A stretch of DNA of 64,000 bases from Sandaracinaceae bacterium (GCA_020633195.1 JACKEC010000024.1:62001-126000), one strand, 5' to 3'. Positions 54,273 to 63,644 are shown, counted from the first letter of the stretch. Numbers and translations: made by a program. The notes: generated by a model not told the origin, from the sequence alone.

Positions 54273-54713
54273 TCAGCGCGGGCGGATGTCGAGGACCTGA
54301 GCGAGGTCCGCGCGGCGCGGGCCGACGAGGTCCTCGAGGGTGTGCTCGTCGAGCACCGCGAGGAAGCTCGCCCGGGCCCGCTCGAGCACGCCCCGCAGGA
54401 GGCAGGCGCCGGTGATGGCGCAGCGGTTCTGGGCTCGGTCGAAGCACTCCACGATCGTCATCTCCTCCAGCTGGCGGACGAGGTCGCCGAGGCGGATCGA
54501 CGCGGGGTCGAGCGCAAGCTCGAAGCCACCGTTTCGCCCGCGGATCGTGGAGAGGTAGCCGAGCTCGCGCAGGCGCTGGGCGACCTTCGCGAGGTGGTGC
54601 TCCGAGATGTCGAAGCCCCGGGCGATGTCGCCGACGGGGCGGGGCCCCGATCGATCCACGGCGAGGTGGATCAGGAGGCGAATCGCGTAGTCGGTGCGCT
54701 GTTGTAGATGCAC
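54273..54713 (-). CDS. nsrR-like: Rrf2-family regulator, NsrR-like
   Basis: 146 residues. GTG 54713 is preferred because it gives the standard N-terminus (HLQQRTDYAIRLLIHLA) and has GAGG upstream; a longer GTG at 54734 has no ribosome site. The winged helix is normal for Rrf2 (DIARGFDISEHHLAKVAQRL, then LGYLSTIRGRNGGFEL, LALDPASIRLGDLV). Three Cys (90, 98, 104 in ECFDRAQNRCAITGACLL) are arranged as in NsrR, which binds an iron-sulfur cluster that senses nitric oxide. It lies between the RIC gene and the divergent hemerythrin gene and likely represses them. Confidence 0.88.
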   Translation of the reverse strand: MHLQQRTDYAIRLLIHLAVDRSGPRPVGDIARGFDISEHHLAKVAQRLRELGYLSTIRGRNGGFELALDPASIRLGDLVRQLEEMTIVECFDRAQNRCAITGACLLRGVLERARASFLAVLDEHTLEDLVGPRRADLAQVLDIRPR

Positions 54714-54729
54714 GGGGGAGCCTCGTGGG

Positions 54730-54765
54730 TACACTAAACGAGTGAATGAGACTCCTGTTTATTGG
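54730..54765. promoter_or_regulatory. Divergent intergenic dyad, candidate operator
   Basis: TAAACGAGT (54735-54743) and ACTCCTGTTTA (54751-54761) form an inverted repeat with a 2-nt bulge between the NsrR-like gene and the hemerythrin gene. The position would allow a regulator to block both promoters at once. Confidence 0.45.
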
Positions 54766-54806
54766 CTCGAGGGCGTGACGTCGAGCGTGACGCGCACGAG
54801 GTGGCG

Positions 54807-55523
54807 ATGACCGAGCTGCCGAGAGAGAGCCGAGAGGAGCGCGCGCGCCTCGCCGAGGCCGTCCGCGGCGCGTGCCTCGAGGCGGCGCGGCGGGCCTTCG
54901 AGGACGGGGGCTTCGCCGGGCTGTGCGCGGAGGGGCGCCGCGAGCTCGCCCTCGACGCCATCGCCAACGTCGCGCTGTCGGACCTGGTCGATCCACCCGC
55001 GGACGATGGCGGGCTCGCAGCTTACCTGCGCGCCGACCACGACCGGATCGACGCGCTCTTCGACGCGGCGATCGCGGATCCCGAGCAGTTCGACCACGAC
55101 GCGTTCGAGCGAGCTCGGGCGGGGCTGCTTCGTCACATCGGCATCGAGGAGAAGATCCTGCTCCCCTACGCGCGGCGGCGCCGTGGGGGTGAGCCGCTCG
55201 CGCTGGCCTCGGTGCTTCGCCGGGAGCATGGGGCGATCGCCTCGCTGCTCGTCCCCACGCCGGATCACGCGCTCGTCGCCGAGCTCCGGGAGATCCTGGG
55301 ACCGCACAACCAGCGCGAGGAGCAGGAGGGTGGGCTCTACCCCATCCTCGAAGCGCTCGCGGGCGATGACGTCGACGAGCTGCTCGCGCGCGCCCGCGCG
55401 GCCCCGGAGGTCCCGACCGCGAAGCACTTCGACGGCCCCCGGGCGACCCGCACGGCCCGAGAGGCGCTCGCGCGGAGCGACGCGTCCGCGCGGGCGACGA
55501 GGACGGACGAGCCCTCGGAGTGA
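54807..55523 (+). CDS. Hemerythrin-like HHE cation-binding protein
   Basis: 238 residues. ATG 54807 has GAGGTGG just upstream. From about residue 65, HHE motifs follow in order: LRADHDRIDALF, GLLRHIGIEEKILLPYAR, VLRREHGAIASLL and PHNQREEQEGGLYPIL, which together give the His/Glu ligands of a diiron hemerythrin-type four-helix bundle. The N-terminal ~60 residues are helical, and the C-terminal tail is Arg/Ala-rich and probably disordered. Such proteins bind oxygen or nitric oxide or sense iron; together with RIC and the NsrR-like gene it forms a NO/iron group. Confidence 0.85.
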   Translation: MTELPRESREERARLAEAVRGACLEAARRAFEDGGFAGLCAEGRRELALDAIANVALSDLVDPPADDGGLAAYLRADHDRIDALFDAAIADPEQFDHDAFERARAGLLRHIGIEEKILLPYARRRRGGEPLALASVLRREHGAIASLLVPTPDHALVAELREILGPHNQREEQEGGLYPILEALAGDDVDELLARARAAPEVPTAKHFDGPRATRTAREALARSDASARATRTDEPSE

Positions 55524-55569
55524 TCCAGCGGCGGCCCCGCGGGCTCGCGTGCCTTACGCTGCGCCACCG

Positions 55570-56826
55570 ATGACCGCGCCCCCTTCGTTCGCCTCGCTGG
55601 GCCTCGGCGCCTCGCTCGTCCGCGCCACCGCCGAGCTCGGCTGGGAGGCGCCCACGCCGGTGCAGGCGCGGGTCGTCCCGGCGGCGCTCGCGGGCGGCGA
55701 CGTGTGGGCGCAGGCGCCGACCGGTTCGGGCAAGACGGCTTCCTTCGTGCTCCCGCTGCTCGAGCGCCTCGCGGCGGGCCCCGCGCGCTCGACGCGGGAC
55801 GTGTCGGCGCTGATCCTCGCGCCGACGCGCGAGCTCGCGGCCCAGATCGGCGAGGTGGTGGAGGCGCTCTCGCGCTCTCTCGAGCGGCGGCTCGTCACCC
55901 GCGTCGTCTTCGGCGGCGTCTCGATCAACCCGCAGATGATGGCGCTGCGCGGCGGCGCCGACGTGGTGATCGCCACGCCGGGCCGGCTCCTCGACCTGAG
56001 CTCGAAGAACGCCGTCGCGCTCGGTCGGGTCTCGACGCTGATCCTCGACGAGGCGGATCGCCTGCTCGATCAGGGCTTCGCCGACGAGCTCGACGCGATC
56101 CTCGCGCTCGTGCCCTCGCGGCGGCAGACGCTGCTCTTCTCGGCCACGCTCCCGAGCGGCGTCGAGGGGCTGGCCCGCGCGGCGCTGCGCGACCCGACCC
56201 GCGTGGACGTGCGGCCGGTCGCCGAGGACGCGCCGGACATCCGGCAGCGCGCGATCGCGGTCGACGCGCCCCGCCGGACCCAGCTGCTGCGACACCTCCT
56301 CGAGTCGGAGCCCTCGCCGTCGGTGCTCGTCTTCGTGGCGACGACCTACGCGACCGAGCACGTCGCGCGGAAGCTGCGCGGGCTCGGCGTCCCCGCGGCG
56401 GCGCTGCACGGCAAGCGCAGCCAGGGCGCCCGCACGCAGGCGCTCGCCGACTTCCAGCGCGGGAAGGTGCGCGTGCTCGTGGCCACCGACGTCGCGGCGC
56501 GGGGGCTCGACGTCTCGGGCCTCTCGATGGTCGTCAACTACGACCTCCCGCGCGCCGCCGCCGACTACCTCCACCGCATCGGGCGCACCGGCCGCGCGGG
56601 GGCTACCGGCGTCGCGGTGAGCTTCGTGACCGCGGAGGCGCGCGCGCACTTCCGGCTGATCCAGCGCCGCCACGGGCTCGATCTCCCCCGCGAGGTGGTC
56701 CCCGGCTTCGAGCCGACCCAGGACGAGGTGGTGGTCACGAGCACCGACGGCACCGGCGGGGTGAAGGGCCGGAGGAAGAGCAAGAAAGACAAGCTGCGGG
56801 AGGCCGCCGCCCGCGAGCGCGAGTAG
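55570..56826 (+). CDS. DEAD-box RNA helicase, RhlE-like
   Basis: 418 residues. Q motif in SFASLGLGASLVRATAELGWEAPTPVQ. Motif I APTGSGKTASF, Ia PTRELAAQI, II LDEADRLLD (Walker B DEAD), III SATLPS, IV VLVFVATT, V TDVAARGLDV and VI HRIGRTGRAG are all present. The C-terminus is short and basic (GGVKGRRKSKKDKLREAA), suited to RNA binding. It is an ATP-dependent helicase probably acting in ribosome assembly or mRNA turnover; the exact subgroup is a guess. The start is ATG 55570. It is convergent with the pectate-lyase-like gene, three bases apart. Confidence 0.93.
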   Translation: MTAPPSFASLGLGASLVRATAELGWEAPTPVQARVVPAALAGGDVWAQAPTGSGKTASFVLPLLERLAAGPARSTRDVSALILAPTRELAAQIGEVVEALSRSLERRLVTRVVFGGVSINPQMMALRGGADVVIATPGRLLDLSSKNAVALGRVSTLILDEADRLLDQGFADELDAILALVPSRRQTLLFSATLPSGVEGLARAALRDPTRVDVRPVAEDAPDIRQRAIAVDAPRRTQLLRHLLESEPSPSVLVFVATTYATEHVARKLRGLGVPAAALHGKRSQGARTQALADFQRGKVRVLVATDVAARGLDVSGLSMVVNYDLPRAAADYLHRIGRTGRAGATGVAVSFVTAEARAHFRLIQRRHGLDLPREVVPGFEPTQDEVVVTSTDGTGGVKGRRKSKKDKLREAAARERE

Positions 56827-56829
56827 CCC

Positions 56830-58548
56830 TCAGCGATACGTCGGCCAGCCCTCGGGGACCTCGTCCTGCGACGAGAGCGTGCGGGCCGGCGCGTTGGTCC
56901 TCGCGTCCTGCACGATCCGTCGGTCGATCGCGTCGCGCTCGATCGAGCAGCCCGCGGACTCGAGGACCGCGTCGCGAGCGTCGTCGGCCGTCTGCACGGT
57001 GACCGGGACGGGCGGGGCGAAGAGCGGCGTGGTCGAGACCTGCCCGCGGGCGCCGGAGTGGCTGCGCACGGGATCGCTGGCGCCGCTGTCGGTGAAGACG
57101 AGGGCGAGCTCGTCCATGTCGGCGCGAGGTCGGTGCGGGCCGATGTTGCCGACCGCGTAGACGCCGATGTTGGGCTCCGCGCCGAAGTCGACCGCCGCCA
57201 TGATCTCGGCGTGGCGGCCGCTCGAGTCGAGGTAGCGGTTGGCGACGAAGTGGTACGAGAAGTCGACCGAGGTGACGCGGTCGATGGCGCGCTCGAAGCC
57301 CGTCCGGTAGCGCGAGCCGCTGCTCGTGTACGCGTAGATGACGTTGTTCACGGCCTCGAAGCGCGCGTCGAAGCGGGGCGACGAGTCCTGCATGTCGTTG
57401 GCCTCGAACTGCGGGCCGCGGAAGCGGTAGTGGGCGAACAGGTCGTGGTGGTAGCTCAGCGTCGCGGCGCTGTTGTTCGCGCAGTAGGCGTGGTCGTCGC
57501 CGTACGGGTGGAGCGCGGGGTCGCCGAGCGGCTCGGACAGGATCGACCACTGGATCGTGACGTTGCGGCTGTTGGTCACCGACACGATCTCGTCCGCGCT
57601 CCACGACAGCGACATGTGATCGAGGATCACGTCGCTCGACTGGTCGATGTTGATGCAGTCGAGGTCGTTGGAGTTGGTCGGCCGCGAGCGGCGCGCGGCG
57701 GCGTTGCGCTGAAGCACGGCCCAGTCGCCGAGCCGGACGCGGAAGTAGCGGAGGATCACGTCGTGGGTGCGGACGTCGATGGGGTAGTCGCGGATGGTGA
57801 TCCCGGCCTCGCCCGGATCGAGCGCGCCGCGGCCGTCGATGGTGATGTAGGGGTCTCGGATCTCGAGCGCGCTCCGCAGGCGGATGACCCCGTCGACGGC
57901 GAACTGAACGATCCGCGGGCCCGACCGCTCGACCGCCCAGCGGAGGCTGCCGTCGCCCGAGTCGTTCAGGTTGGTCACCGTGTACACGCGGCCGCCGGTG
58001 CCTCCGCGCGACGTCGCCCCGAAGCCCTCGGCGCCCACGAACGCGAGCCCGTCCGGGGGCTCCTCGACGGGCGCCGCGCCGGTGCCGCCGCACACGCAGT
58101 AGTCCGATCGGTGCCCGGTCTCCGCGCAGGCGTAGGCCTCCCCCGACGGGTGCCGCGCGCAGAGCGGCGCGCCGTCGTCGTCGTCCCGGTACGAGGCGAC
58201 GCACGGCATCCCCGCGCTCGCGCAAGCCGCGTTGCACCCGGAGCCGTCGTAGAAGACGATCTCGCACGCGCCGTCCGCCGCCGCGCACACCGAGTGCCCC
58301 GCGGCCTCGAGCGCCGCGCAGTCGGTGGGCGCGACGGAGTCACCCGCGTCGGCTGGCGCCGAGCCTCCGTCGGCGCCAGGCAGCGTGACGTGGCCGTCGA
58401 CCGCCGCCGCGTCGCGCGGCTCCGGGTCCATCCCCGCGTCGCTCCCGGGCGGCGGGGCGCCCCCGTCGGGATCGGGTCGCTCGAGGACCGGAGGCGCGCA
58501 GGCGAAGAGCAGCGTCGCGGCGAAGGCCGCGCAGAGTCGAGGTCGCAT
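56830..58548 (-). CDS. Pectate-lyase-like (PL1-type) lipoprotein
   Basis: 572 residues. The signal MRPRLCAAFAATLLFAC ends in a lipobox. An Asp/Gly/Ala linker is followed by a Cys-rich segment (CEIVFYDGSGCNAACASAGMPC) and from about residue 165 a pectate-lyase superfamily beta-helix: FGATSRGGTGGRVYTVTNLND, DGSLRWAVERSGPRIVQFAV, YITIDGRGA, NDLDCINIDQSSDVILDHMSLSWSADE and RYRFRGPQFE. The DxDH-like INIDQSSDVILDHMSLSW block is the PL1 core with likely calcium ligands; the catalytic Arg is less certain. It probably cleaves or binds an acidic polysaccharide at the cell surface. Confidence 0.86.
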   Translation of the reverse strand: MRPRLCAAFAATLLFACAPPVLERPDPDGGAPPPGSDAGMDPEPRDAAAVDGHVTLPGADGGSAPADAGDSVAPTDCAALEAAGHSVCAAADGACEIVFYDGSGCNAACASAGMPCVASYRDDDDGAPLCARHPSGEAYACAETGHRSDYCVCGGTGAAPVEEPPDGLAFVGAEGFGATSRGGTGGRVYTVTNLNDSGDGSLRWAVERSGPRIVQFAVDGVIRLRSALEIRDPYITIDGRGALDPGEAGITIRDYPIDVRTHDVILRYFRVRLGDWAVLQRNAAARRSRPTNSNDLDCINIDQSSDVILDHMSLSWSADEIVSVTNSRNVTIQWSILSEPLGDPALHPYGDDHAYCANNSAATLSYHHDLFAHYRFRGPQFEANDMQDSSPRFDARFEAVNNVIYAYTSSGSRYRTGFERAIDRVTSVDFSYHFVANRYLDSSGRHAEIMAAVDFGAEPNIGVYAVGNIGPHRPRADMDELALVFTDSGASDPVRSHSGARGQVSTTPLFAPPVPVTVQTADDARDAVLESAGCSIERDAIDRRIVQDARTNAPARTLSSQDEVPEGWPTYR

Positions 58549-58642
58549 GCCGCGACGCTCCGCAAGGCCCCTGCCAACGCCGTTCTCTTCACGCGGGCCC
58601 CCGGAAGACCGGGCGGGAGCGCGCGGTCACCAGCGGACCTGT

Positions 58643-58666
58643 CCGGCGCGGCGGGCACCGCGCCGG
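58643..58666 (-). terminator. Terminator hairpin after the kelch lipoprotein
   Basis: CCGGCGCGG (58643-58651) pairs with CCGCGCCGG (58658-58666) around a 6-nt loop. The stem lies 2 bp beyond the stop of the kelch gene on the minus strand. A U-tract is absent. Confidence 0.6.
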
Positions 58667-58668
58667 CT

Positions 58669-61206
58669 TCAACGCACGCGGAGCTCCCAGAGGTCGTCCC
58701 AGAGGTAGCCGCGGTCGAGGCCGCCGTAGACGAGGACGCGGTTCTCGGCCGGGTCGTAGGCGGCGACGTGGAACAAGCGAGAGGTCGGGCGCTCGGGGCC
58801 ACCCACGGTGACGTCGGTGTAGGAGAGCTCCGGGTCGAAGTACTGCTGGTTCCACTCGATCCGGTACACGCGGTCGAACGTCGAGTCGCCGTTCTCGTCG
58901 AGACCTCCGAACAGGAGGTAGGCCCGCGTCTGCTGGGACGCGTCGTCGAGGGCCGCCGTGATCGAGTGCCCGAGCATCGCCGGCGGGCGGTCGCCGGTCT
59001 GACGCGCCTCGATCCACGTGCGGGTGAACCCGGGACCGTCGCACACGTCGTGGATGAACGCGGTGTCGGTGAGGCCGCCCGCGCCCGCGCCGCCCTGCAT
59101 GAACGCGTAGCGCAGGTCCCCGGCGCCCGGCGCGCTGAGCGTCGTGACCGCCGACCAGACCGTGCCCGGGCGGTTCGTCGAGTAGCTCGTGAAGAAGGTG
59201 CAGTCGCGCGGCGGCCCGCCGCTGACGGTGCAGCGCCCCATCCACTGCTCGTCCGAGATGGCGCCGCTCCCGATCAGGCGACCGCCGAAGAGGCCTGCCA
59301 CGTTGGCGCGATCGACGCCGCCCTCCGGGCCGCCGCACACCCCGCGCATCATCACGTGCCCGACGCGGCCGTCCGGGATCGACTCGCCGATCGCGACGGA
59401 GATGGCCTCCCAGCGCGTGCTCTCGCGGTTGAGCAACCACGTCGACCGGCTCAGCATCGACTCGTCGGGGCTCCCGCCGAGGAACCAGGCCATGTTCTGG
59501 CCGTCCTGCCAGGAGTTGTCCGCGACGGCGCCCCAGCGGGCGCCGGGCGTGTCGCCCGTGGTGGCGAGCGCTTCGAAGTGGTGGTCGCGGAAGGTGTAGA
59601 TCCCGTCGATGCCCTCGTCGTTCTCGACCGAGGTTTTCCCGTTCGACAGGAGCAGGCCGCGCGTGTCGACCATCCCCTGACCCTGCATGAGCGGCGGCGG
59701 GAGGTCGACGCCCTCGGCGCTGACGGGCAGGAACCGGTCGGTGCCGCGGGGCAGCTCGTAGAAGTGGAGCCCGCCTCGGCTGAAGTCCCTGAAGAACACG
59801 ATCCGCGACGCCGAGAACGGGTCCGCGGGGACGCCGAGCACGAGCGGCGCGCCCGGGAGGCCCGAGGCCGGCGTGGCGCTCGCCGTCATCGCGGCGAGGT
59901 CGATGTCGATGAAGTCGGAGTTGATCACGACGTCGCCCTCGCGCAGGAGCTCCTGCGCGCCGCCGTAGATGCGGACGGAGTCGCCGTCGACGATGGCCTC
60001 GCCGCCGAAGACCGCGTGGGGGAGGGTGAGCCCGTCGACCCGCGTGAAGCCGTCGGCGGGGGCGTCGTCGAGGTCCCACACCCAGACCTCGTCGAGCGCG
60101 ACCGGGGGATCGGCGACCACGGCGCCGCCCGCCATGAAGAGGCGGTGCGTCGGCGAGTGGTAGAAGAGGACCGGGACGAGCCGCGCGGGGGGCAGCGGCG
60201 CGGCCACGCGCTCCCAGCGGTCGGCGGCCTCGACGTGCAGGAGGTACCCGTCGTCGATGGCCTCGTCGCTCGCGTCCTGCCCGCTGTAGAAGAAGATGAC
60301 CTCTTCGCCGTCCGGGTTGGTGAAGCGCAGGCGCGCCTCGGCGCTGCGCGGCGAGGGCGCGTCGCCGGTGGCGAAGATCTCGGCCCAGCGCTCGGTCCCC
60401 TGACTGCCGCTCATGTCGAAGACGAAGAGCTCGTTGGAGGGGCCGCCGCGCGTGCGGCCGCCGAAGAACAGGAGGCGGTCGCGCGCGGGGTCCGCGATCA
60501 CCGAGCCCGCGGCGGTGGGTTCGGGGCCGGACGCCGCGACGCGCACCCAGCGGCCGTCGTCGCTCGTGCTGGCCGGGAGCTGGTGCTCCCACATCCCGTA
60601 CGGCGTGCCCTCCTCGCTGAGGGCGTGGAAGAGGAGGCGCTGCCGGCGCGCGTCGAAGATGCCGAGGCCCCCGTTCGCGTGGGGGCCGCGGGGCGGGAAG
60701 AGCATCCGCCAGCGGGTCTCGTCGTCGTCGACCACGGTGGCCGGGCCCGCGGTGATCATGGACGTCAGCGTGCCGTCGGAGAACGTGACCTCGACGCCGA
60801 ACTCCTCGGTCGCGCTCGCGCCCACGGCCGCGAGGTCCAGCGTGCGCGCGGTCTGCCCGGGCAGCGCCGTGCCGTTTCGGGTCCACTGGATCGAGACGGT
60901 GACCGAGTCGCCGTTGGGGTCGGTGTAGGGGCCGACGACGGCGGTGAGCACCTGGTCGGGCACGGGCTGGAAGTCGCTGAGGCCGACGCCCGAGCCGATC
61001 GGGGGCAGCGGGTCGGTGGTGCCGCCGTCGGGGCTCGCGCCGTCCGGGAGCGCCCCGTCCCGCGCGCCTCCGTCGAGGTCGCCGCCGTCGAAGTCACCCG
61101 CGTCGATGGGGGGCGCGCTGCCGTCGAGGTACTTGCTGCCCGGCCCGACGATGAGGCTGCAGGCGGAGCTGGCGAGCGCGAGCGCGATGAGCGTGAAGCG
61201 ACGCAT
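58669..61206 (-). CDS. Kelch-repeat lipoprotein
   Basis: 845 residues. The signal MRRFTLIALALASSAC ends in a lipobox; DGG-rich linker units follow (DAGDFDGGDLDGG). An Ig-like domain (DFQPVPDQVLTAVVGPYTDP) precedes a long series of kelch-type blades: RDRLLFFGGRTRGGP, HRLFMAGGAVV, SVRIYGGAQEL, NRVLVYGGLDRG, each with the double Gly and spaced aromatic residues of kelch. A beta-propeller lectin or scaffold on the cell surface is likely. TGATG overlap with the TPR gene shows a two-gene operon. Confidence 0.85.
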   Translation of the reverse strand: MRRFTLIALALASSACSLIVGPGSKYLDGSAPPIDAGDFDGGDLDGGARDGALPDGASPDGGTTDPLPPIGSGVGLSDFQPVPDQVLTAVVGPYTDPNGDSVTVSIQWTRNGTALPGQTARTLDLAAVGASATEEFGVEVTFSDGTLTSMITAGPATVVDDDETRWRMLFPPRGPHANGGLGIFDARRQRLLFHALSEEGTPYGMWEHQLPASTSDDGRWVRVAASGPEPTAAGSVIADPARDRLLFFGGRTRGGPSNELFVFDMSGSQGTERWAEIFATGDAPSPRSAEARLRFTNPDGEEVIFFYSGQDASDEAIDDGYLLHVEAADRWERVAAPLPPARLVPVLFYHSPTHRLFMAGGAVVADPPVALDEVWVWDLDDAPADGFTRVDGLTLPHAVFGGEAIVDGDSVRIYGGAQELLREGDVVINSDFIDIDLAAMTASATPASGLPGAPLVLGVPADPFSASRIVFFRDFSRGGLHFYELPRGTDRFLPVSAEGVDLPPPLMQGQGMVDTRGLLLSNGKTSVENDEGIDGIYTFRDHHFEALATTGDTPGARWGAVADNSWQDGQNMAWFLGGSPDESMLSRSTWLLNRESTRWEAISVAIGESIPDGRVGHVMMRGVCGGPEGGVDRANVAGLFGGRLIGSGAISDEQWMGRCTVSGGPPRDCTFFTSYSTNRPGTVWSAVTTLSAPGAGDLRYAFMQGGAGAGGLTDTAFIHDVCDGPGFTRTWIEARQTGDRPPAMLGHSITAALDDASQQTRAYLLFGGLDENGDSTFDRVYRIEWNQQYFDPELSYTDVTVGGPERPTSRLFHVAAYDPAENRVLVYGGLDRGYLWDDLWELRVR

Positions 61207-61952
61207 CAGAAGCTCCCCGCGAGGCCGTTGCCGGTGAAGCGCACGGACGCTTGCTCGGAGCCCGAGCCGCCGCTGGTCACGCCGAGGACGACGAGGACGA
61301 TGCCCACCCCGCCGGCCACCGCGGCGGTGATCCAGCTGATGTCGGCGGCGAGGGCGAGGCTGTCCATGCCGGAGACGGCGTCGGGGGTGCAGTTGCCGGC
61401 CACGAAGCAGCCGTCGCGGACCGAGCTCTCCTCGGACATGGCCAGCCCGCCGAAGACCGCGGTCAGGACGAGGCCCACGCCCGCGACGCCGAGCGCCACG
61501 GCGCCGCCGATGATCAGGCCGGAGCCGTCGTCGCCGCGGCTGGGCGTCCCGCCGCCGCCGTCGATGGGCTCGGGGCCGGTGTCGGGCGTCGCCGAGCCGC
61601 TCTCGGCGCGGCGCCGGAGGTTCTCGATCCGCCGCCGCAGGACGGGGCCGTCCTCGAGCTCGGCGCCCATCTCGTTCGCGTAGCGCTCGAAGGCGTCGGC
61701 GGCCTCTCCGTAGCGCCCGAGGCGCTCGTAGGTCGTGCCGAGGTTGAAGAGCATCAACGTGCGGGGGCTGAGCTGGTAGGCCTCCTGGAACTCCTGCAGG
61801 GCGCGCTCGTACGCGCCCTCGGCGAAGTAGGAGCGACCCGACTCGAAGTGGATGCGAGCGCGCTCGTCGTCGGGGGTCGTCTGCGCCTGCGCCGCGGCAG
61901 CGGCGAGGGTGACGAGACCGATCGCGAGCAAGGAAGCGGAGATCCATCGCAT
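61206..61952 (-). CDS. Exported TPR protein with C-terminal membrane segments
   Basis: 248 residues. The signal peptide MRWISASLLAIGLVTLAAAAAQA lacks a lipobox. TPR-like helices follow (ARIHFESGRSYFAEGAYERA, LQEFQEAYQLSPRTLMLFNLG, TYERLGRYGEAADAFERYAN), then a Gly/Pro linker and two hydrophobic helices (LIIGGAVALGVAGVGLVLTAV; ISWITAAVAGGVGIVLVVLG). A cytoplasm-distal TPR scaffold anchored in the membrane is likely. It is the first gene of the kelch operon. Confidence 0.8.
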   Translation of the reverse strand: MRWISASLLAIGLVTLAAAAAQAQTTPDDERARIHFESGRSYFAEGAYERALQEFQEAYQLSPRTLMLFNLGTTYERLGRYGEAADAFERYANEMGAELEDGPVLRRRIENLRRRAESGSATPDTGPEPIDGGGGTPSRGDDGSGLIIGGAVALGVAGVGLVLTAVFGGLAMSEESSVRDGCFVAGNCTPDAVSGMDSLALAADISWITAAVAGGVGIVLVVLGVTSGGSGSEQASVRFTGNGLAGSF

Positions 61953-62069
61953 GGACGCGAGGGTACGACACCGTACGAGGAGGTCCAGCCGCCAAACCCC
62001 GACGTGGGGCGGTCGGGGGGGGAAGGGGAGGTAGCCCTCGGCGACCCCGATGGGGCACTCTCGGCCGCG

Positions 62070-63644
62070 ATGCTCGCGACGCTCTTCCGACGAAAAGACC
62101 TCGACCGAGTCATCCGCGAGGCGGGCGATCCCAACCGCGCGGATGGGCACGCCATCGACTCCGGCGGGCTCAAGCGACACCTCGGCGCCTATCACCTGGT
62201 GGCGCTCGGCGTCGGCGCGATCATCGGGGCCGGCATCTTCTCGCTCACGGGCACCGCCGCGGCGGAGTACGCCGGTCCCGGGATCGTCTACAGCTTCGTC
62301 CTCGCGGGGACGCTCTGCGCGTTCGCGGGGTTCTGCTACGCCGAGCTCGCGTCGATGATCCCCGTCGCGGGGTCGGCCTACGCCTACTCGTACACGACGA
62401 TGGGCGAGATCATCGCGTGGATCATCGGCTGGGATCTGATCCTCGAGTACACGTTCGGCGCGGTCACCGTCTCGATCGCGTGGTCGGGCTACCTCTACTC
62501 GCTGCTCCACAACAGCCTCGGGATCGATCTCCCGGTCGAGCTGCTGCGCCTCACGAAGGGGCCGTTCGAGACGGTCGAGCTCCCCAACGGCGCGACCGCG
62601 CCGGGGATCGTGAACCTCCCCGCGGTGCTCATCGGGCTCGTCCTCGCGGCGGTCCTCTACCGAGGCATCCGCGAGAGCGCGTGGGTCAACAACCTGATCG
62701 TGGTGGTCAAGGTCTCCATCGTGCTGGCGTTCATCGCGCTCGGGATCGGCGTCATCCAGATGGACAACCTCATCGCGGACCCGACCGTCACCGGGCCCGC
62801 GGCGCTGGTCCCGCCGGCGCGCCTCGTCGAGGGCGTCTCCCACTACGGGTGGGGCCTCGGCGGCGTGCTCACCGGCGCCGGCGTGGTCTTCTTCGCGTAC
62901 ATCGGCTTCGACGCGGTGAGCACCACCGCGCAGGAGACGAAGAACCCCGCGAAGGACCTGCCGATCGGGATCCTCGGATCGCTCGTCGTCTGCACCATCC
63001 TCTACGTGCTCGTCGCGGTCGTCCTCAGCGGCGTCGTGCCCTACCGCGAGCTCGGCGTCTCGGATCCGATCGCGGTCGGCATCGATCGCATCGTGGAGCT
63101 CCGGCAGTGGCCGGCGACCGCGCGCAGCGCGTTCACGTTCTCGGTGAAGCTCGGGGCCCTCGCCGGCCTGACGAGCGTGATCCTGGTCCTCCTCATGGCG
63201 CAGGCGCGCGTCTTCTACGCGATGAGCCGCGACGGCCTCCTGCCGTGGTTCAAGGACACGCACCCGAAGTTCCACACCCCCCACCGCGCGACCATCGTCA
63301 CGGGGGTCTTCGTCGCGACCTGCGCGTCGGTGATGCCGATCTCGCTCGTCGGCGAGCTGGTCTCCATCGGCACGCTGCTCGCGTTCGTGCTGGTCTGCCT
63401 CGGCGTCCCGATCCTCCGGTACACCAACCCCGACACCCCGCGGCCGTTCCGCGTGAAGGCGCCCTGGGTGGTCGGCGGCCTCGGCGCGGCGACGTGCCTG
63501 CTCCTGATGATCGGCCTGCCCTGGGACACCTGGCTGCGCATGATCATCTGGCTGATCATCGGCTTCGTCATCTACTTCGGTTACGGCCGGACACACAGCG
63601 CCCTCGCGCGCGAGGCCGCGCAGAAGAAGACCGACGGGGGATGA
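62070..63644 (+). CDS. APC-superfamily amino acid permease (CAT-like)
   Basis: 524 residues with about 12-14 membrane helices. The N-terminus (LKRHLGAYHLVALGVGAIIGAGIF) contains the family motif GxGAIIGAGIF, the amino-acid binding region of helix 1. AGFCYAELASMIPVAGSAYAYSY and FFAYIGFDAVSTTAQETKNPAKDLPIGI are further APC markers, typical of the cationic amino acid transporter group. It imports an amino acid, probably H+-coupled; the substrate is not known. The stop overlaps the kinase start (ATGA at 63641-63644). Confidence 0.94.
   Translation: MLATLFRRKDLDRVIREAGDPNRADGHAIDSGGLKRHLGAYHLVALGVGAIIGAGIFSLTGTAAAEYAGPGIVYSFVLAGTLCAFAGFCYAELASMIPVAGSAYAYSYTTMGEIIAWIIGWDLILEYTFGAVTVSIAWSGYLYSLLHNSLGIDLPVELLRLTKGPFETVELPNGATAPGIVNLPAVLIGLVLAAVLYRGIRESAWVNNLIVVVKVSIVLAFIALGIGVIQMDNLIADPTVTGPAALVPPARLVEGVSHYGWGLGGVLTGAGVVFFAYIGFDAVSTTAQETKNPAKDLPIGILGSLVVCTILYVLVAVVLSGVVPYRELGVSDPIAVGIDRIVELRQWPATARSAFTFSVKLGALAGLTSVILVLLMAQARVFYAMSRDGLLPWFKDTHPKFHTPHRATIVTGVFVATCASVMPISLVGELVSIGTLLAFVLVCLGVPILRYTNPDTPRPFRVKAPWVVGGLGAATCLLLMIGLPWDTWLRMIIWLIIGFVIYFGYGRTHSALAREAAQKKTDGG

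Noticed and set aside
57058..61683. Open frame of over 1500 codons antisense to the pectate-lyase and kelch genes
   Set aside because: Same GC-driven artefact; the minus strand carries signal peptides, a lyase core and kelch blades.
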